From NCBI RefSeq assembly GCF_905220365.1, contig NC_061138.1, positions 434,001 through 498,000 on the forward strand: DNA of 64,000 nt, written 5' to 3'. The stretch comes from Vanessa cardui. Taxonomy: Eukaryota; Arthropoda; Insecta; Lepidoptera; Nymphalidae. Below are positions 60,714 through 64,000 of the stretch, piece by piece; positions within the stretch are counted from its first letter, which is position 1, and every line of letters begins with the position of its first letter. The notes beneath the pieces were generated by a model. That model saw nothing but the letters and a program-made list of their open reading frames with translations, was not told the DNA's origin and ran no database searches. A program made the position numbers and the translations under genes.

Positions 60714-61256
60714 TTGGAACATTGGGTAAAAAAATTTGACATATTTAATATTTCAAATTTTAAACTGTCAAGTGCGTTCGTAAGAGGGAGTGCTATTCGT
60801 GGTGGCTCATTAACATTAGTACGGAATGATATCGTTTGTAAATCTCGAAAAGATATCGTGGCCTTCTCTATCGAACGTACTATCGAACTATCATGCGTGG
60901 AATTTCCACAGTACATTATAGTCTGCGTGTACCGGCCCCCATCGGGAGATTATTATTTGTTTGAAACCACTATGGAGGACATTCTTAAAAAGCTATGTAA
61001 AACTAATAAATATATAAATGTATGTGGAGACTTTAACGTCGACTTACTTAAAGAAACTACGTTAAGTGTTCGGTTGGTCGCCTTGTTTATGTCATTTAAT
61101 TTAACCCATAGAGTTAATGAACCGACGCGAATAACCGACAATACTTCTACGTGTATTGATAATGTGTTTTGTGACTGTGAAATATATGAAATATCAATTA
61201 TAAATAATTTAACTTCTGACCATTGTGGTCAGAAGTTTTCATTAAAACACAAATAA
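60714..61256 (+). pseudogene. LINE endonuclease domain, partial
   Basis: Contains VYRPPSGD, CGDFNVDLL and NLTSDHCGQ, motifs of the APE-type endonuclease of LINEs (the DFN and SDH active-site residues). The N-terminal third is absent and the frame ends in a stop; the same frame resumes with the RT at 61,431. Confidence 0.8.
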
Positions 61257-61430
61257 ATAAATCATTTAAAAAAAATAACATACAGGCCAATAACGGCTAA
61301 CAAATTACATTGTTTTAAAGATATTGTGGCGTATAAATTGTCTAATCTAGATCTTACGAAATAGGATCCAAATAAGCTTTATAATTATTTTTTTGAAGTA
61401 ATACTAGAAGAATTTAACAATATATTTAAA

Positions 61431-62669
61431 ATGAAATCATGTTATAGTAACACAAAATTAAAGTTTAGTGACTGGACTACTGTTGGTATTTATAAAAGTA
61501 GAAATAAATTATACGACTTATATGATATGAGGCGGTGGAATCGAAGCGTAGCCTTTTTAGAATACGTCAATAAATATTCCAAAATTTTTAAAACTGTATG
61601 CATTTCTGCTAAGTCCTTATATTTAAAGAAAAAAATCCTGAATTCTGATAATAGAATTAAAGCCACATGGGATGTTATTAGTAGTGTTAGTGGAAAACCC
61701 AAAAAGGAAATGATACCAATAGAATTGAACACAGGTAGTAGATACACGAGTTCTGAATTAGAGGTTGCTAATTTATTTGAATCATTTTTTGATAAAGTAC
61801 CCCATAAAATAACATTTCATTTAAAATCATCTACATCAAATGCAGCTAGGTTATTAAATAATAGTGTTTCTAAATGCGTTATTGATTTTTCATTTGAAAC
61901 GGTTTCTGCAATAGATGTCATAAAAGTATTTAAAACTGTAAATATTAAAAAAACTAACGACATATGGGGCATTTCGGTAATTTTTTTTAATAACATCATA
62001 TACGATAATGCTCCGTATATAGCAGTAATTTTAAACAAGAGCTTGGACACGGGTTCATTTCCTAACTTGTTAAAATGTAGTAAAGTTTTACCACTTTTTA
62101 AAACTAGAAACAGAAGCGATCCCGGTAATTACAGGCCTATTTTAACACTCCCATCCTTAAATAAAATTTTTGAAAAAATTATTTTAAATCAACTTCTCGT
62201 CCATTTCGGTACAAATGCTATTTTTCATGGTGAGCAATTCGGTTTTAGAAGAGGTCGCTCGACAACTGATGCGGGGATTGCGCTTCTCAAACATATTTAC
62301 GATGCTTGGGAGAAATCACAGAACGCTATTGGAGTATTCTGTGATTTATCTAAAGCATTCGATTGCGTAGAACACGAAACGCTTCTTTATAAGCTCAAAT
62401 ATTACGGTGTTAAAGGTAAAGCTCTTGATCTCATCGCTTCATATTTAAGTCAAAGAATCCAGAAAGTTTTCATTAATGGAATAAAGTCTTCTGGATCTAC
62501 GTTAAAAATGGGAGTTCTACAAGGTTCAATTTTGGGTCCCTTTCTATTCCTAGTATATATAAATGATCTTCCTTTCTATGTTAAGGGTATTTGTGATATA
62601 GTATTGTTTGCTGACGATACTTCGCTGATTTTTAAGGTTGACAGGAAAAAAAAGACAATGACGATGTGA
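61431..62669 (+). pseudogene. LINE reverse transcriptase domain
   Basis: Shows NYRPILTLPSLNKIFEKII, FGFRRGRSTTDA, FCDLSKAFDCVEHETLLYKL, GVLQGSILGPFLFLVYINDL and the catalytic FADDTSLIF in order. The frame is lost after FKVDRKKK at a run of A, and continues in another frame at 62,666 (WFTVNNLVLNAQKTKCVVF). Confidence 0.85.
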
Positions 62670-63383
62670 ACGGTACTTTATCACCGATACACAATTGGTT
62701 TACAGTAAATAATTTAGTTTTGAATGCTCAAAAAACAAAATGTGTAGTTTTTACCCTACCTAATGTTAGCAAGGAAAATTATAATATATCTTTAAATGGT
62801 GACCTTCTTGAAGTAGCTGATACAACGGTATTTTTAGGAATAGAATTGGATTCCAGACTTCAGTGGACTTCTCATTTATCATCCCTAACAGACAACTCAG
62901 AAAACAGAAGACTCAGCTCCGCAACATACGCGCTTAGAAAAGTTAGACAACTAACTGATATTGATACCGCTCGTTTAGTTTATTTTGGTTATTTTCACAG
63001 TATTATATCATATGGCATATAATCTTGGAGCTAGAGACTCTCTTCGGGATGTTTTTAACAAAGTGTGAATACTCACTGTTGCGTCGCAATATATTTACAA
63101 CAATATTATGTATATTCACAGTAACATTGATCACTTTGATAAAATCAGTGATAATCATTGTATGTGCACTAGGAGTAAGGATAAGCTTATAACGCCAAGT
63201 TTCCGACTCCGCAAAGTCAATAGATCCTTCTTGGGGCAAGGTATCCGTTTCTATAATAAAATTCCGCAGAAATTTTTAACTTTGCCGCTTAGTAAATTCA
63301 AATCGTTTTTAAAAAATACATTGGTAGAACAAGCATATTATTCGATACAAGATTTTATAGATGATAAAAAAGCGTGGAGTTAA
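62666..63383 (+). pseudogene. LINE C-terminal region, frameshifted
   Basis: Two frames: 62,666-63,022 (KTKCVVF, FLGIELDSRLQWTSHLSSL, HSIISYGI) and 63,108-63,383 (DKLITPSFRLRKVNRSFLGQ, FYNKIP). They are colinear with the C-terminus of jockey/CR1 LINE proteins, with a stop and a shift between them. Confidence 0.75.
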
Positions 63384-63607
63384 TACCTGTTGACTTCCAA
63401 GCAGGATACATTAATTGAAATAATTGTATTTAATTAACATGACGTTGTATTTTTTAAATGTTAAAAAAGAGTAACTACTGAGTTTTTTTGCCGGTTCTTC
63501 TCGGTAGAATCTACTTTCCGAACCGGTGGTAGCTTCACTTAATTGTAAAATGACGATTCAAAAGTGCTTATAAAAACCTACTTGAATAAAGTTTATTTTG
63601 ATTTTGG

Positions 63608-64000
63608 TGAACCCAAATTGGCATCTAAAAAGCTTGGTGTGCTCAGCAGGTCAAGACGATAATTCACGTCGGCCTATCGGTTAAAACTATACAAGGTGCA
63701 TGTTCGATCTCATATGAACTACTGGTCTCAGCACTTTGTGCTTCCCAATACTATCGTATTCCAATTGTCCGTATCCAACGCATAGCGTCTCGAATCATCA
63801 ACAATCAAGCCCATTCTGACCTGCTTAATCCTTGGCTTTGCATAGATATCTTGGATCACTCTTCAACCCTATTATTCACGGAGAATTTGACTTCCTTGGT
63901 ACACCAAGGTTCTTTTTATAATCCCGTCTGTAGAATTTCACTTTCGAACACCGCGGCTAAATTCGAAGTTTCATCCTCATCACATAGAGGTCCGAAAATC
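63608..64000 (+). pseudogene. Jockey-like LINE, C-terminal remnant (3' of the split)
   Basis: Reads KLGVLSRSRR, then LKLYKVHVRSHMNYWSQH and, in another frame, a stretch ending FHPHH. These are landmarks of the region after RT in jockey-like LINEs. It resumes right after the inserted LINE's 3' tail and runs off the window edge. Confidence 0.6.

Larger units (their letters stand above)
60700..63607 (+). mobile_element. Jockey/CR1-type LINE, 5'-truncated and broken
   Basis: It holds, in order, an endonuclease C-terminal half, a reverse transcriptase, a C-terminal domain and the 3' UTR ending CTTGAATAAAGTTTATTTTG. The same 3' end occurs alone at 13.5, 24.4 and 28.0 kb. ORF1 and the start of the endonuclease are missing. 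Stops near 61,254 and 61,362, a shift near 62,650 at an A-rich run, and breaks near 63,020-63,070 make it non-functional. Confidence 0.85.

Noticed and set aside
1..64000. CRISPR arrays, bacterial operons, rRNA or viral genes
   Set aside because: None seen. Regular short repeats, prokaryotic gene spacing and rRNA core sequences are all absent.

Overview
The window is an AT-rich, intron-rich arthropod nuclear sequence. It is almost certainly lepidopteran: it carries tRNA-derived SINEs of the Metulj type known from butterflies, RTE and jockey/CR1 LINE debris, short repeats ending in CTAG|T, and two conserved insect developmental genes. There is no prokaryotic or viral gene organisation. Most open frames longer than 60 codons are chance frames or lie in repeats.

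Layout. 1-21.4 kb is intergenic, AT-rich and repeat-bearing: SINE copies, a composite CTAG|T element at 2.0-3.4 kb, and a young non-coding LTR element at 4.7-7.4 kb with near-identical LTRs. 21.4-22.0 kb is a GC- and CpG-rich block that looks like a promoter and untranslated first exon, plausibly of the gene whose coding part lies at 44.8-46.6 kb. 22-44.8 kb would then be a 22.8-kb first intron holding candidate regulatory patches and repeat fragments. 44,831-46,593 (+) encodes Frizzled-2 (Fz5/8 class), a Wnt receptor, in two coding exons. An in-frame 44-codon open extension follows its TGA stop and ends in a Fz5/8-like tail. Its 3' UTR probably runs to about 48.0 kb. 48.0-50.2 kb is the short convergent intergenic interval, with a cluster of CTCF-like motifs. 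50,252-56,254 (-) holds eight 3' coding exons of pipsqueak, with all four psq DNA-binding repeats. Its upstream part, including the expected BTB domain, is outside the window. 56.4-64 kb, upstream of those exons, is a pile of nested retroelements: an RTE LINE with a terminal-inverted-repeat element inside it, which itself holds a CTAG|T element, then a jockey-like LINE split by a second LINE.

Function. Frizzled-2 is a plasma-membrane Wnt receptor. Pipsqueak is a nuclear GAGA-site-binding chromatin/transcription factor. They are convergent neighbours and nothing here shows that they act together. I did not find a clearly new multi-gene system. The most interesting single signal is the conserved-looking Frizzled-2 tail behind an in-frame TGA, which could be stop-codon readthrough, a cryptic in-frame intron, a nonsense allele or an assembly error.
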